Shown: positions 54,278 to 64,000 of the stretch, piece by piece
How positions within the stretch are numbered: position 1 is the stretch's first letter
Layout of the letters: each line of letters starts with the position of its first letter
Source: Lentzea xinjiangensis
GTDB lineage: Bacteria; Actinomycetota; Actinomycetes; Mycobacteriales; Pseudonocardiaceae
Direction of reading: 5' to 3'
DNA: 64,000 bases
NCBI RefSeq assembly: GCF_900110955.1
Contig: NZ_FOFR01000007.1
Location: 1-64,000, forward strand
Position numbers and translations under genes: made by a program
Notes under the pieces: generated by a model
What the model was told of the DNA's origin: nothing
Databases searched by the model: none
The model's input: the letters and a program-made list of their open reading frames with translations, nothing else

Positions 54278-55294
54278 TCAGCGGTGCCACACGCCCCTGA
54301 CCGGCGCGTGCTCGTCGGAGCGGATCAGCAGCTCGGAGACGGGACGGCGGGGTGTGGGCGGCACCGGCGTGCTGAAGCCCAGGCGCAGCACGGTCTGCGG
54401 CACGAGCATGCCGCCGAGCGCGCGCCGCAGGTCCTCGCGGACGCGCCGCACCTCGACCGGCTGCGACAGGAACGACGCGGACAGCCCGCGGGTGGTCGCG
54501 GTGAGCAGGACCCTCTGCAGGGCCTGCCCCGCCTGCAGCTCACCGAGCGGGCCGTCGTAGAACGAGCAGAGGACGACGACGAGCGGGTCGGACTCGTAGT
54601 CCTTGCCGGGGCGGCGTTCGGGGCCGTGGAAGTCGCGGAACGCCCACTCGTCCTGCATCTCCGGGCGCACGCCCGCCGAGGTGAGCGGAACGCCGTCCGT
54701 CGCGCCGGGACGGTGGCCGGTGAACGCCGCGAGCTCCGCCTGGACGCCCTCGTCGGCGAGCTGGATCTCGTGCGCCTGGCGGACGAACCTCTTGAGCTGT
54801 GCCCGGTCCACCGGTGTCGTGACGACGTGCAGCCAGGAGCGTTCCAGCTCGGCCGCGCGCACCAGGGCGTGGCGCTGACGGGGGTCGACGGCGGCTTCGA
54901 GGAACGGCCTGCGGTTCGTGTGGCGCCGGGACACCGCCGCGAGCAGCCCGCGCTGCTCGTCGTCGATCTTGAGCCGGCCGCCGTGGCGCACGACGGCGAG
55001 CGCGCCCGGCGCGTCGCGGCCGGGCAACATGGACACCAGCGGTCGCACCCCCGCGCTCTGCAGGGCCAGCCGCAGGTTGAACAGGGCCGCACCGCAGGAC
55101 AGCCGCAGCTCGCGGTCTTCCGGGTCGGTCGCCGCCAGCCTGCGGTCCGGGTCCGCGTGCAGCTCGATGCGGTCGTGCCGGACGCGGAACCGCCACGGCT
55201 GCGCGTTGTGGACGGATGGCGCCAGCGAAGCGGCCGTGAGCACGCTCTCGATCTGCTCCGGCCCCAACCCGAGAGCCGCCACCACTTCTGCCAT
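54278..55294 (-). CDS. Acg-family FMN-binding nitroreductase-like protein
   Basis: A protein of 338 aa. AASLAPSVHNAQPWRFRVRHDRIELHADPDRRLAATDPEDRELRLSCGAALFNLRLAL matches Mycobacterium Acg (Rv2032) and relatives, DosR-regulated flavoproteins without proven substrate. Two nitroreductase-like halves are present, ending with GMLVPQTVLRLGFSTPVPPTPRRPVSELL. ATG 55294 is preferred; GTG 55303 would add three residues. It diverges from the sensor kinase gene. Confidence 0.87.
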   Translation of the reverse strand: MAEVVAALGLGPEQIESVLTAASLAPSVHNAQPWRFRVRHDRIELHADPDRRLAATDPEDRELRLSCGAALFNLRLALQSAGVRPLVSMLPGRDAPGALAVVRHGGRLKIDDEQRGLLAAVSRRHTNRRPFLEAAVDPRQRHALVRAAELERSWLHVVTTPVDRAQLKRFVRQAHEIQLADEGVQAELAAFTGHRPGATDGVPLTSAGVRPEMQDEWAFRDFHGPERRPGKDYESDPLVVVLCSFYDGPLGELQAGQALQRVLLTATTRGLSASFLSQPVEVRRVREDLRRALGGMLVPQTVLRLGFSTPVPPTPRRPVSELLIRSDEHAPVRGVWHR

Positions 55295-55432
55295 GTCTTT
55301 CACCCCGTCGTGTTGCCAGGTGGAACCACTTGCACCTCACACTGTCCGTGCCGCCGCCGGGCCGCCCCACCATCGAAGGTCCCGACCTGACCGGGACCGG
55401 TTGGCGACGCCGCACCCGCGTGAAAAGCTTGA

Positions 55433-57109
<1,677 letters not shown>

Positions 57110-57115
57110 CCGGTG

Positions 57116-57772
57116 TCAGCCGGTCTCGTTGTCGTGGTTGGGCTTGCGCAGCTGCGAGGCGAGCACGGCGGCCTGGGTGCGGCGTTCGAGGCCGAGCTTG
57201 GCGAGCAGGTGGGAGACGTAGTTCTTCACGGTCTTCTCCGCGAGGAACATCTTCTCGGCGATCTGCCGGTTCGTCAGGCCGTCGCCGATGTAGTCGAACA
57301 CCGTGCGCTCCTGCTCGGTGAGCGCGCGGACCGGGTCGCCCTGCTCGCGCTCGCGGCGGATGCGGTTGAGCAGCGCGGCGGTCGAGCGGGCGTCCAGCAG
57401 CGACTGTCCCGCCGCGACGGTCTTGACCGCCGCGGTGAGGTCGGTGCCGACGATGCGCTTGAGCACGAACCCGGACGCACCGGCCATGATCGCGTCGAAC
57501 AGCGCCTCGTCGTCGGTGAACGACGTGAGCATCAGCACGTTCAGCTCGGGCAGACGTGAGCGCAGCTCGCGGCACAGCTCGATGCCGTTGCCGTCGGGCA
57601 GCCGCACGTCCAGCACGGCGACGTCCGGGTTGGCGGCCGGGACCATCGTGAGCGCCTCGGTCACCGAGCCCGCCTCACCGACGACCTCCAGGTCGGGAGA
57701 GGCGCTGAGCAGCTCCCTGATCCCGACCCGGACGACCTCGTGGTCGTCCACCAGGAAGACACGCGACACCAC
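57116..57772 (-). CDS. NarL/DosR-type response regulator
   Basis: A protein of 218 aa from GTG 57772. The receiver domain has DDHEVVR and the phosphoacceptor D55 in [12 protein letters not shown]. The LuxR-type helix-turn-helix reads [44 protein letters not shown], very close to mycobacterial DosR in the recognition helix. It is encoded tail to tail with its presumed kinase, unlike the dosR-dosS operon. A box-like site 64 bases upstream suggests autoregulation. Confidence 0.93.
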   Translation of the reverse strand: MVSRVFLVDDHEVVRVGIRELLSASPDLEVVGEAGSVTEALTMVPAANPDVAVLDVRLPDGNGIELCRELRSRLPELNVLMLTSFTDDEALFDAIMAGASGFVLKRIVGTDLTAAVKTVAAGQSLLDARSTAALLNRIRREREQGDPVRALTEQERTVFDYIGDGLTNRQIAEKMFLAEKTVKNYVSHLLAKLGLERRTQAAVLASQLRKPNHDNETG

Positions 57773-57835
57773 TTGCGACCACCTCTCCTCGACCGTTGCG
57801 CGATCATGGTCTCCCGCGCGGGCCGGTGGCACCCA

Positions 57836-57849
57836 GGGACCTAAGACCC
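57836..57849. promoter_or_regulatory. DosR-box-like site before the response regulator gene
   Basis: GGGACCTAAGACCC, flanked by A and T (57835-57850); 64-77 bases before the response regulator GTG. One position departs from perfect symmetry. Confidence 0.55.
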
Positions 57850-57851
57850 TG

Positions 57852-58088
57852 TCACCGTGAATCGAGGGTCCTCCGGACCCGGTCGGGCTCCTCGGTGCCG
57901 CCCTCGTCCCTCGCCGGCCGCTCGTCCAGTATGCGGGTCGCCGAGCCGCCGCGCGGGCTGTTCGGGCGCCGGCGCAGCAGCACCACGGCCAGGGCGGTCA
58001 GCCCGGCCAGGAACAACAGCAGGTCCAGCGCCATCATCGCCGCGCCACCCCAGCCCATCGGATTGCCGTGGTACCAGTCCACCTTCAT
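57852..58088 (-). CDS. Small membrane protein with degenerate SHOCT tail
   Basis: 78 aa from ATG 58088, or 76 from GTG 58082, which has the better GGAGGAG spacing. [34 protein letters not shown] is one membrane helix with a Gly/Trp-rich lead. The end ([27 protein letters not shown]) follows the SHOCT pattern, with the usual GEI replaced. Such proteins often accompany stress genes; the function is unknown. The DosR-like site at 58140 lies 52 bases upstream. Confidence 0.72.
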   Translation of the reverse strand: MKVDWYHGNPMGWGGAAMMALDLLLFLAGLTALAVVLLRRRPNSPRGGSATRILDERPARDEGGTEEPDRVRRTLDSR

Positions 58089-58139
58089 CTCCTCCGTCGT
58101 CGTTGCCTCCAGGCTGATCGAGTCGGGTGACCGCGCGGA

Positions 58140-58153
58140 GGGTCCAAGGGCCC
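58140..58153. promoter_or_regulatory. DosR-box-like site in a divergent promoter
   Basis: GGGTCCAAGGGCCC lies between the SHOCT-like gene (52 bases away) and the short nitroreductase (60 bases away). It keeps the GGG...CCC frame with one altered base in each arm. Confidence 0.45.
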
Positions 58154-58212
58154 GTGCCACGAGGGCAGGTCCGCCCTGTCCGCGCCGCGCGGTCCGGCGG
58201 AATCGTCGTGGT

Positions 58213-58905
58213 GTGCGGTGGAACCCAGCAGAAGCAGCGGAAATCGTCGAGGCGGCCGGCAAGGCGCCCGTGTACAGCGCGGACCGCCCGTGGGCGGTGG
58301 AGCTGCACGGCCGCTCGGTCTACCTGTTCGAGCCAGGACGGCGCTCCGGGCACGATCCGCTCGGTTTCGACCGGCTGCTCTCGTGCGGCGCAGCCCTGGA
58401 ACACGTCGTGCTCGCCGTCCGGCACGCCGGTTGGCACCCGCACGTCGTGTTCCCGACCGACCAGGCGAGCCCCCACCTGCTCGCCGTCGTCCGCACGGAC
58501 CGCCGCCAGGCGCCGGATCCGCAGGACCTCCGCCTGCACCGGGCGATCCGGCTCGCCGACGCCTCCGGCGGGGGAGACGCCCACGCCCTCGGGTGGGCCA
58601 ACCGCTGGGCGGGCACCGAGCTGCACGCCCTGGGCGGCCACGAACTGGTCGTGCTCACCACCGGCGACCGCCGCCCGGACCACGTCCGCGGCGGCGCGGC
58701 GTTGCAGGCCGCCGTGCTGGCCGGGCGCGGTGCGGGGGTGGCGGTCCGGCCGGTCGTGCACCTGGTGCACCGCCGCGAGTGGCGGGCGGGCCTGATCGAA
58801 CGGCACGAGCTCGCCGGCTTCCCGCAGGCGCTGGCGATCGTCGGTGCCAAGGGCCCGGCCGGCACGGGACCTACGGCTGCGTCTTCCGGCCGTCGCGATT
58901 CCTAA
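58213..58905 (+). CDS. Short Acg-like nitroreductase family protein
   Basis: A protein of 230 aa from GTG 58213; the ribosome site is weak. AEAAEIVEAAGKAPVYSADRPWAVELHGRSVYLFEP resembles the Acg N-terminus, but the usual PS(V/L)HNxQPW is replaced by PVYSADRPW. DPLGFDRLLSCGAALEHVVLAVRHAGW is well kept. It is about 100 residues shorter than Acg, so the second flavin-binding half is incomplete and FMN binding is uncertain. Confidence 0.75.
   Translation: MRWNPAEAAEIVEAAGKAPVYSADRPWAVELHGRSVYLFEPGRRSGHDPLGFDRLLSCGAALEHVVLAVRHAGWHPHVVFPTDQASPHLLAVVRTDRRQAPDPQDLRLHRAIRLADASGGGDAHALGWANRWAGTELHALGGHELVVLTTGDRRPDHVRGGAALQAAVLAGRGAGVAVRPVVHLVHRREWRAGLIERHELAGFPQALAIVGAKGPAGTGPTAASSGRRDS
58866..58879. 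promoter_or_regulatory. Half-matching DosR-like site before the CBS gene
   Basis: GGGACCTACGGCTG: a good left arm and a poor right arm, 53-66 bases before ATG 58932. Its position fits the other boxes. Confidence 0.3.
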
Positions 58906-58931
58906 TGTCGAAGCCGGAAGGGAGCTCCGCC

Positions 58932-59495
58932 ATGCGTGCTCGCGACATCATGACCAGTCCGGTGATCACCGTGACACCGGCCGTTCCGCTCAAGGGCGCG
59001 GCCGCGCTGATGGTCTCGCACGGGTTCACCGCGCTGCCCGTCGTCGACGGCAAGCGCCTCGTCGGCATCGTGACCGAGGCCGACCTGGTGCGCGGCAAGT
59101 ACCTCGAAGACGGTGGCGCCGTGGTCGCCGACGTGATGACGACCCCCGCCGTCGCGATGGACGCCGCCGCACCCGCCGAGGTCCTGGCCCGCGCCATGAT
59201 CGACGACCGCAGGCGGTGCGTCCCGATCGTCGACGGCACGGCGGTGATCGGCGTCGTCACCCGCCGCGACCTGGTCCGCGCACTCGCGCGCGCCGACACG
59301 ACGGTGACGGCGGAAGTCCAGCGCGTGCTGGACGCCTACGGCGGCGGTCGCCAGTGGACGGTCACCGTCCACGACGGCGAAGCCGTGATCGGCGCCGCCA
59401 CCACCGACGAGGAGACCGACCGGGTCCTCGTCGCACTCGCCGACGCGGTGCCGGGAGTGCTGCGCACCCGCGTTCTGACTGGAGGACAACGATGA
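58932..59495 (+). CDS. Two-CBS-domain protein (Hrp1-like) with extra C-terminal domain
   Basis: A protein of 187 aa. CBS1 (MRARDIMTSPVITVTPAVPLKGAAALMVSHGFTALPVVDG) and CBS2 (VADVMTTPAVAMDAAAPAEVLARAMIDDRRRCVPIVDG) form one Bateman module, likely binding an adenine nucleotide. A ~60-residue BON-like end follows (VTAEVQRVLDAYGGGRQWTVTVHDGEAVIGA). Mycobacterial Hrp1 is a DosR-induced CBS protein without this tail. GGGAG precedes the ATG. Its stop overlaps the next USP start (ATGA). Confidence 0.9.
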   Translation: MRARDIMTSPVITVTPAVPLKGAAALMVSHGFTALPVVDGKRLVGIVTEADLVRGKYLEDGGAVVADVMTTPAVAMDAAAPAEVLARAMIDDRRRCVPIVDGTAVIGVVTRRDLVRALARADTTVTAEVQRVLDAYGGGRQWTVTVHDGEAVIGAATTDEETDRVLVALADAVPGVLRTRVLTGGQR

Positions 59496-60367
59496 AAGCC
59501 CCATCCGCCCCGATCGTCGTCGGCATCGACGGCTCCGCCTCCGCGCTGCTCGCGGTGACCTGGGCCGCGCGGGAGTGCGCCCGGCACAAGGTGCCGTTGC
59601 GATTGGTGCACGCCTACGTGCTGCCGACGCGCGGCTACCCCGAGATCATCCTCACCGGCACCGAGATCCGCCAGGCGATGGAGAACCTGGGGCGGGACAA
59701 GCTGGAGGAGGCCACCGCGGCCGCGAGGGCGGCGGCACCGGAGGTCGAGGTGACGACGGAGGTCGTGTGCTGCGGCTCCACCACGCTGCTGATCGAGGAG
59801 TCGAAGTCCGCGCGCCTCGTGGTGGTCGGCTCCCAGGGCCTGGGCACGGTCACCGGCATGATCGTCGGTTCTACGGCTTTGGCGTTGGCCGCGCACGGGA
59901 AGAGCCCGGTCGTCGTGGTCCGGGGCACCGCCGTCCCCGACGGCCCGGTTGTCGTCGGTGTCGACGGCTCGCCGACCAGCGAGGCCGCGCTGGCGTTCGC
60001 CTTCGAGACCGCGTCGATGCGCGGTGCCCCGCTCACCGTGGTGATGTGCTGGCAGGACTTCATGGTGGAGAGCGTCCACACCGCCTCGCGGTTCACCGTC
60101 GACTGGGGCCAGGTCGAAGCCGACGAACGCAGGCTGCTGGCGCAACGGCTGGCCGGGTGGCAGGAGAAGTACCCGGACGTGCGGGTGCACCCGGTGGTCG
60201 TGCGGGACCGGCCCGTGCGCGCGTTGATGCGGTACGGGGCTGAAGCTCAGCTCGTGGTGGTCGGCAGCCACGGGCACGGCGGGTTCGCCGGCATGCTGCT
60301 CGGCTCGACGAGTCAGGCACTCGTCTACAACGCGCCGTGCCCGTTGGCTATCGTGCGCCCCGACTAA
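59492..60367 (+). CDS. Tandem universal stress protein
   Basis: A protein of 291 aa with two USP domains: APIVVGIDGSASALLAVTWAARE to GSQGLGTVTGMIVGSTALALAAHGKSPVVVVRG, and GPVVVGVDGSPTSEAALAFAFETA to [33 protein letters not shown]. Both keep the GxxGxxxxG...GS(T/S) ATP-binding motif, as in Rv2623-type proteins. It overlaps the CBS gene by four bases, with GGAGG upstream, so the two are co-expressed. Confidence 0.93.
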   Translation: MKAPSAPIVVGIDGSASALLAVTWAARECARHKVPLRLVHAYVLPTRGYPEIILTGTEIRQAMENLGRDKLEEATAAARAAAPEVEVTTEVVCCGSTTLLIEESKSARLVVVGSQGLGTVTGMIVGSTALALAAHGKSPVVVVRGTAVPDGPVVVGVDGSPTSEAALAFAFETASMRGAPLTVVMCWQDFMVESVHTASRFTVDWGQVEADERRLLAQRLAGWQEKYPDVRVHPVVVRDRPVRALMRYGAEAQLVVVGSHGHGGFAGMLLGSTSQALVYNAPCPLAIVRPD

Positions 60368-60384
60368 GCCGCGTGGTCCGCCGA

Positions 60385-60410
60385 CTTCCCCTTCGTCTAC
60401 GTAGGGGAAG
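60385..60410. terminator. Hairpin between convergent USP genes
   Basis: CTTCCCCT (60385-60392) pairs with AGGGGAAG (60403-60410) over ten bases, 18 bases past the first USP stop. Confidence 0.65.
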
Positions 60411-60493
60411 CCGGCGAACCGCAGCCTGGCCCCTGTCCGGCGTTCATGACGAGGTGGGCGGGCCTTCGAGATTGCCGTCGCTGTGGTCGTCCG

Positions 60494-60940
60494 TCATCGG
60501 CCCGCGGTCGGTGGAACGACCACGACCGGGCATTCGGCGTGCCGCAGGCAATGCGCGGCGACACCCTGCGAGAGGAACTCGCGGACCGCCCCGCGCCCGC
60601 GGGTGCCGATCACCAGCAACGCGGCGTGCTTGGACGCTTCGACCAGTTGCCGGGCGGCGTCGCCCACGACGACGCACTCGGCGACGTCAGCCGCGTTCGG
60701 CACCGTGGCGCGCACCTGCCGCACCGCCTCGTGGAGCTCGCGGGCGGGGTGCCGGTGCGGCATCTCGCCGTACGGGTTGAGGCCCATCGGCACGGCCGGC
60801 ACGACCGCTGGTCCGCGGTGGTAGCTCAGCACCGCCTCCACCCTGGCACCCCGGCGCGGCGCTTCTTCGACCGCCCAGCGCAGTGCCGCGCGGGACTCCG
60901 CCGAACCGTCGACGCCGACCAGGATCACAGGTGTCCTCAT
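60494..60940 (-). CDS. Single-domain universal stress protein
   Basis: A protein of 148 aa from ATG 60940, with GGGAG upstream. VILVGVDGSAESRAALRWAVEEAPRRGARVEAV and ALLVIGTRGRGAVREFLSQGVAAHCLRHAECPVVVV are the USP ends with the ATP loop GTRGRGAVREFLSQGVA. No good DosR-like box precedes it; GAGACCAACGTC near 60994 is only a weak half-match. Confidence 0.92.
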   Translation of the reverse strand: MRTPVILVGVDGSAESRAALRWAVEEAPRRGARVEAVLSYHRGPAVVPAVPMGLNPYGEMPHRHPARELHEAVRQVRATVPNAADVAECVVVGDAARQLVEASKHAALLVIGTRGRGAVREFLSQGVAAHCLRHAECPVVVVPPTAGR

Positions 60941-61087
60941 GGCTGCTCCCATCGCTCAAGACCAGCGTGGCCGCCGGATCGCGAGCACTGGCAGAGACCA
61001 ACGTCATCAGCCTGATGAGCCGATCCGCACTGCTGGCGCGCACGTGCGCGGCGAACTCTCGACCGCACCAACGGGATGGAGGACGCC

Positions 61088-61285
61088 ATGAAGGCGAAGG
61101 CAGGCGATTGGCTGGTGGAGCCGAGCGGACGGCGCGGGTTGATCGCGGAGGTCAGGCACGAGGACGGCGGCCCGCCCTATGTCGTGCGGTGGCTCGACAC
61201 CGAACACGAGGCGTTGGTGTTCCCCGGCCCGGACGCTCACGTCGTCACCGCGGAGGACGAGGCGGCACGCATCCGCGCGAGCTGA
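61088..61285 (+). CDS. DUF1918 small protein
   Basis: 65 aa from ATG 61088, with GGAGG upstream. MKAKAGDWLVEPSGRRGLIAEVRHEDGGPPYVVRWLDTEHEALVFPGPDAHVV is the DUF1918 beta-barrel-like sequence common in actinomycetes, often next to stress proteins. The function is unknown. Confidence 0.88.
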   Translation: MKAKAGDWLVEPSGRRGLIAEVRHEDGGPPYVVRWLDTEHEALVFPGPDAHVVTAEDEAARIRAS

Positions 61286-61443
61286 GCCGTGGCACTGCTG
61301 CGCACGCGGAAGAACCGGCGGAGGCGCACTCAGGTGGCGACCGCAGCCGATGCCGGTGCACACCGCGATGCCCGCCACGAACACCGTCATCGAGCCCGTC
61401 GGCCGGGTCGCGCGCATACCCGGTGGTCACGGCCCGGCAGGCC

Positions 61444-61457
61444 GGGACCAAGGTCCC
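61444..61457. promoter_or_regulatory. DosR-box-like palindrome before USP and Pat-like genes
   Basis: GGGACCAAGGTCCC, symmetric in its six outer bases on each side, 60-73 bases before ATG 61517. It differs from the site at 54170 by one base. Confidence 0.65.
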
Positions 61458-61516
61458 GAACGGCGTGGGACCGCGGCCACTCACCGGCGGCGGCCCGGCC
61501 CGCGAGGCTGAAGTGC

Positions 61517-62020
61517 ATGAGCGACAACGAGTCCCGGCCCGTGGTGGTCGGAGTTGACGGATCACCCGCCTCCCTGGCGGCGTTGCGGTGGGCCGTGGCG
61601 GACGCGCGGCGGCGTGGCTGCCCGGTGGACGTGGTCTCGGCGTGGCACCCGGACTACGGCGTGGTGATCGGGCCGCTGCCCGCCGAGCTGCTGGTGGAGA
61701 TGACGCCGCAGGCGGTGAAAGCCGCCGCGCAGAAGACGCTCGACCGCGTGGTCGAGGGGGTCGAGGGCGTGCGGATCCGCCGGGTTCTGGTCGAGGGCGA
61801 CCCGAGGGACGCGCTCGTCGAGGCCTCACGGGACGCGGAGCTGCTCGTGGTCGGCAACCGCGGGCACAGCGCGATCGTCGAGGCGGTCCTCGGCTCGGTC
61901 AGCGCCCACTGCGTGCACCACGCCGCGTGCCCGGTCGTCGTGATCCGGGCGCCGAAGACCGAGCGGGAACACGCCTCCGTCGCCGCGGCGGCGCCGCTGA
62001 CTCCCGGACCGCTGCTGTGA
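61517..62020 (+). CDS. Single-domain universal stress protein
   Basis: A protein of 167 aa. RPVVVGVDGSPASLAALRWAVADARRRGCPVDVVSAW and AELLVVGNRGHSAIVEAVLGSVSAHCVHHAACPVVVIRAP are the USP signature ends; the ATP loop is GNRGHSAIVEAVLGSVS. A ~20-residue Ala/Pro tail follows. Its stop overlaps the GTG of the acyl-CoA ligase/GNAT gene (GTGA), so both share one transcript. Confidence 0.92.
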   Translation: MSDNESRPVVVGVDGSPASLAALRWAVADARRRGCPVDVVSAWHPDYGVVIGPLPAELLVEMTPQAVKAAAQKTLDRVVEGVEGVRIRRVLVEGDPRDALVEASRDAELLVVGNRGHSAIVEAVLGSVSAHCVHHAACPVVVIRAPKTEREHASVAAAAPLTPGPLL

Positions 62021-64000
62021 ACGCGGCGGCGTTGCTGACGGACGGCTCGGTCGTCACCGTGCGCGAGCTCGGGGCGGAGGACGTTCCGGCACTGCTCGCC
62101 CTGCACCGCGGACTGCCGGTCGAGGACCAGTACCTGCGGTTCTTCAGCACGTCGCCGCGGCAGCTGGAGGACTTCGTCGAGCGGATGGTCTCGCCGGACG
62201 CCCCGCGCCACGTCGTGCTCGGCGCGTTCCGCGGCGATCGGTTGCTGGGCGCCGCGAGCTACGTGGTGGTGCGGGCGACGGACTTCGCGGAGGTCGCGCT
62301 GGTCGTGTCGCACGCCGAGCAGGCGCACGGCGTCGGCACCCTGCTGCTCGAACACCTCGCGTCACTGGCGCGGAGCAGGGGCGTGCGCCGGTTCACCGCC
62401 GAGGTGCTCACGATCAACGGCCGGATGCTGCGGGTGTTCACCGACCTGGGGCTGGTCACCTCGATCGTGCCCGACGGCGAGGTCATCTACGTCGAGCTCG
62501 TCCTGGAGCCCGGTGACCACTACCTCGACGCGGTGGGCGAACGGGAGTCGCGTGCCGACGTCGCGAGCCTGACACACGTGCTGCGGCCCGGTTCCATCGC
62601 CGTGATCGGCGCGGGCCGGTCACCGGCGTCGGTGGGCCACGGGGTGCTGCGCAACCTGGTGGAGGGCGACTTCACCGGCGACCTGTACGCGGTGAACCCC
62701 CACGCGAAGTCCGTGGCCGGCGTCGACTGCTACGCCTCGGTCGGTGAGCTGCCGGAGGCGCCCGAGCTGGCGGTGTTGTGCGTGCCGGCGAAGGTCGTCC
62801 CGGCTGTCGCCGAGGAGTGTGGTCGCCGGGGTGTGCGGGCGTTGGTCGTCATCTCGTCCGGTGTCGACGCGGAGGAACTGCTGAAGGCGGTTCGTGCGCA
62901 TGGCATGCGTCTGGTGGGTCCGAACTGCCTGGGTGTGTCGACGAGTGCGCCGGCGGTGCGGATGAACGCCACGTTCGCGCCCGGCAGCACGCTCGCGGGT
63001 GGCGTCGGGCTGGTCACCCAGTCCGGCGGTGTCGCGATCGGTGTGCAGGAGGAGCTGCGTCGTCTCGGCCTCGGGTTGTCGAGCCTGGTGTCGACGGGGG
63101 ACAAGCTCGACATCAGCAGCAACGACCTGCTGATGTGGTGGGAGCACGACCAGGACACCCGGATCGTCGCGCTGTACCTGGAGTCGTTCGGCAACCCGCG
63201 CAAGTTCGCGCGCATCGCCCGTCGGGTCGCCGCGGCCAAGCCGGTGCTCGCCATCCGGGCGGCCACCAGTGAGGCGGGCCGGCGTGCGGCCGCCTCGCAC
63301 ACCGCCTCGACCGCGACGCCGTCGGTCACCAGGAACGCGTTGTTCCGCCAGGCGGGCGTGATCGCCGTCGACAGCGTGCCCGAGCTGACCGACGCCGTGC
63401 TGGCGCTGAGCCGCCAGCCACTTCCCGGCGGGCGGTCGGTCGCGGTGCTGAGCAACGCCGGCGGGCTCGGTGTGCTGGCCGCGGACGCCTGCGTCCGTCA
63501 GGGCCTGCACATGGCCGTGCTCGGTGAGAAGACCCGCAAGGCGTTGGAGCGGCTGGTGCCGGCGACAGCCAGCGTGCAGAACCCGGTCGACACCACCGCG
63601 GTCGTCGACGAGGAGACCTTCGCCCGCTGCCTCGACGTCATCGGCGCGGACCCGGCGGTCGACGCCGTGATCACCGTGACGGTGCCGACCGCTCTGGGCG
63701 ACCCCACCGGTGGCGTGCACGACCTCGACGGCAAACCGGTGCTGGCGGCCCGCACCGGCCAGACCGAACTGCTGCACGGCCAGGTGCCCTGCTACGCCGA
63801 GCCCGCCCGCGCCGCCGCGGCACTCGCACGGCTGGTGGAGCGCGCCGACTGGCTGGCCCGTCCCCGGGAGTTCGCCCGCCTGGGCCGGATCGACCTCGAC
63901 GCCGCACGGGCGGTCGTGGCGAAGGGGCGGGGCTGGCTGCCGCCGGACGAGGTGGTGTCGTTGCTGACCGCGTTCGGGTTGCCGGCGCTGGGCGGAACGC
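62017..64000 (+). CDS. GNAT plus ADP-forming acyl-CoA ligase-like fusion (PatA/Pat-type), 3' end outside the window
   Basis: 661 residues are visible. Residues ~10-165 are a GNAT (VRELGAEDVPALLALHRGLP, ALVVSHAEQAHGVGTLLLEHLASLARSRGVRRFTAEVL). From ~190 come the NDP-forming acyl-CoA synthetase domains: CoA-binding RPGSIAVIGAGRSPASVGHGVLRNL, then VGPNCLGVS, VTQSGGVAIGVQEEL and AASHTASTATPSVTRNALFRQAGV at the position of the phospho-His loop (SHTGA in active ligases, altered here). An N-terminal GNAT is the layout of Streptomyces PatA-like lysine acetyltransferases. It may regulate acetyl-CoA enzymes. Confidence 0.9.
   Translation, partial: MNAAALLTDGSVVTVRELGAEDVPALLALHRGLPVEDQYLRFFSTSPRQLEDFVERMVSPDAPRHVVLGAFRGDRLLGAASYVVVRATDFAEVALVVSHAEQAHGVGTLLLEHLASLARSRGVRRFTAEVLTINGRMLRVFTDLGLVTSIVPDGEVIYVELVLEPGDHYLDAVGERESRADVASLTHVLRPGSIAVIGAGRSPASVGHGVLRNLVEGDFTGDLYAVNPHAKSVAGVDCYASVGELPEAPELAVLCVPAKVVPAVAEECGRRGVRALVVISSGVDAEELLKAVRAHGMRLVGPNCLGVSTSAPAVRMNATFAPGSTLAGGVGLVTQSGGVAIGVQEELRRLGLGLSSLVSTGDKLDISSNDLLMWWEHDQDTRIVALYLESFGNPRKFARIARRVAAAKPVLAIRAATSEAGRRAAASHTASTATPSVTRNALFRQAGVIAVDSVPELTDAVLALSRQPLPGGRSVAVLSNAGGLGVLAADACVRQGLHMAVLGEKTRKALERLVPATASVQNPVDTTAVVDEETFARCLDVIGADPAVDAVITVTVPTALGDPTGGVHDLDGKPVLAARTGQTELLHGQVPCYAEPARAAAALARLVERADWLARPREFARLGRIDLDAARAVVAKGRGWLPPDEVVSLLTAFGLPALGGT

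Noticed and set aside
55374-55400. GGTCCC-N9-GGGACC between the Acg and kinase genes as another DosR-like box
   Set aside because: The arms are in the reverse order (GGTCCC then GGGACC) and the spacing differs, so it does not match the other sites.
60994-61010. GAGACCAACGTCATC as a box before the USP at 60494
   Set aside because: Only a few positions match and neither arm is complete.

Overview
The window is very GC-rich, with GTG and TTG starts common, many start/stop overlaps (ATGA, GTGA, TTGA), SARP/BTAD, ECF and TetR regulators, mycothiol-type ArsC, F420-type PPOX and DosR-type genes. This points to a filamentous actinomycete, most likely Pseudonocardiaceae (Lentzea/Saccharothrix-like). 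That placement is inferred from gene content only. No tRNA, rRNA, CRISPR array, transposase or phage gene was recognised.

Layout. 1-6.4 kb: a partial M23 peptidase, a large SARP/NB-ARC/TPR regulator and a secreted glycosidase. 6.4-13.1 kb: an arsenic-resistance island with an ArsR-GNAT (ArsN-like) fusion, two ArsO-like flavoproteins, a frameshifted MFS exporter, ArsC, two stand-alone ArsR repressors and the Acr3 arsenite pump. 13.2-18.8 kb: an ECF sigma factor with a partner membrane protein, an RsbW-like ATPase and several small conserved proteins. 18.9-26.1 kb: a pectin-degradation locus with a PL9 lyase diverging from a run of four PL1 pectate lyases. 26.4-28.6 kb: an erythromycin-esterase-like enzyme and a decayed DUF1963 gene. 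28.6-38.7 kb: a probable catabolic locus, with a five-gene run (DUF3500, gamma-glutamyltransferase-like, DUF1275, MFS, FAD monooxygenase), a TetR regulator, an RraA-like aldolase plus aminotransferase pair and a SnoaL-like protein. The three promoters there share one operator-like motif. 38.8-44.6 kb: small proteins, a winged-helix/membrane pair, an epoxide hydrolase, TetR genes, a PPOX oxidoreductase and an SDR, several with clear palindromic operators. 45-46.8 kb: a GH11 xylanase and a beta-propeller protein, separated by a perfect 16-bp hairpin.

47.3-64 kb is the most coherent block and resembles the mycobacterial DosR dormancy regulon. It holds a flavohemoglobin, phosphoketolase plus acetate kinase, several universal stress proteins, two Acg-type nitroreductases, a CBS-domain protein, a GAF-GAF histidine kinase (DosS-like), a NarL/DosR-type response regulator and a GNAT/ADP-forming acyl-CoA ligase fusion. 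Palindromes of the form GGGACC-NN-GGTCCC or close variants lie about 50-120 bases before at least seven of these genes. The model is that low oxygen or NO sensed by the GAF kinase activates the regulator, which turns on NO detoxification, acetyl-phosphate-based ATP production, stress proteins and possibly protein acetylation.

Two genes (the MFS at 8.7 kb and the universal stress protein at 48.8 kb) are broken by single-base indels while their protein sequence is otherwise conserved. Either they are recent pseudogenes or the sequence has base-level errors.
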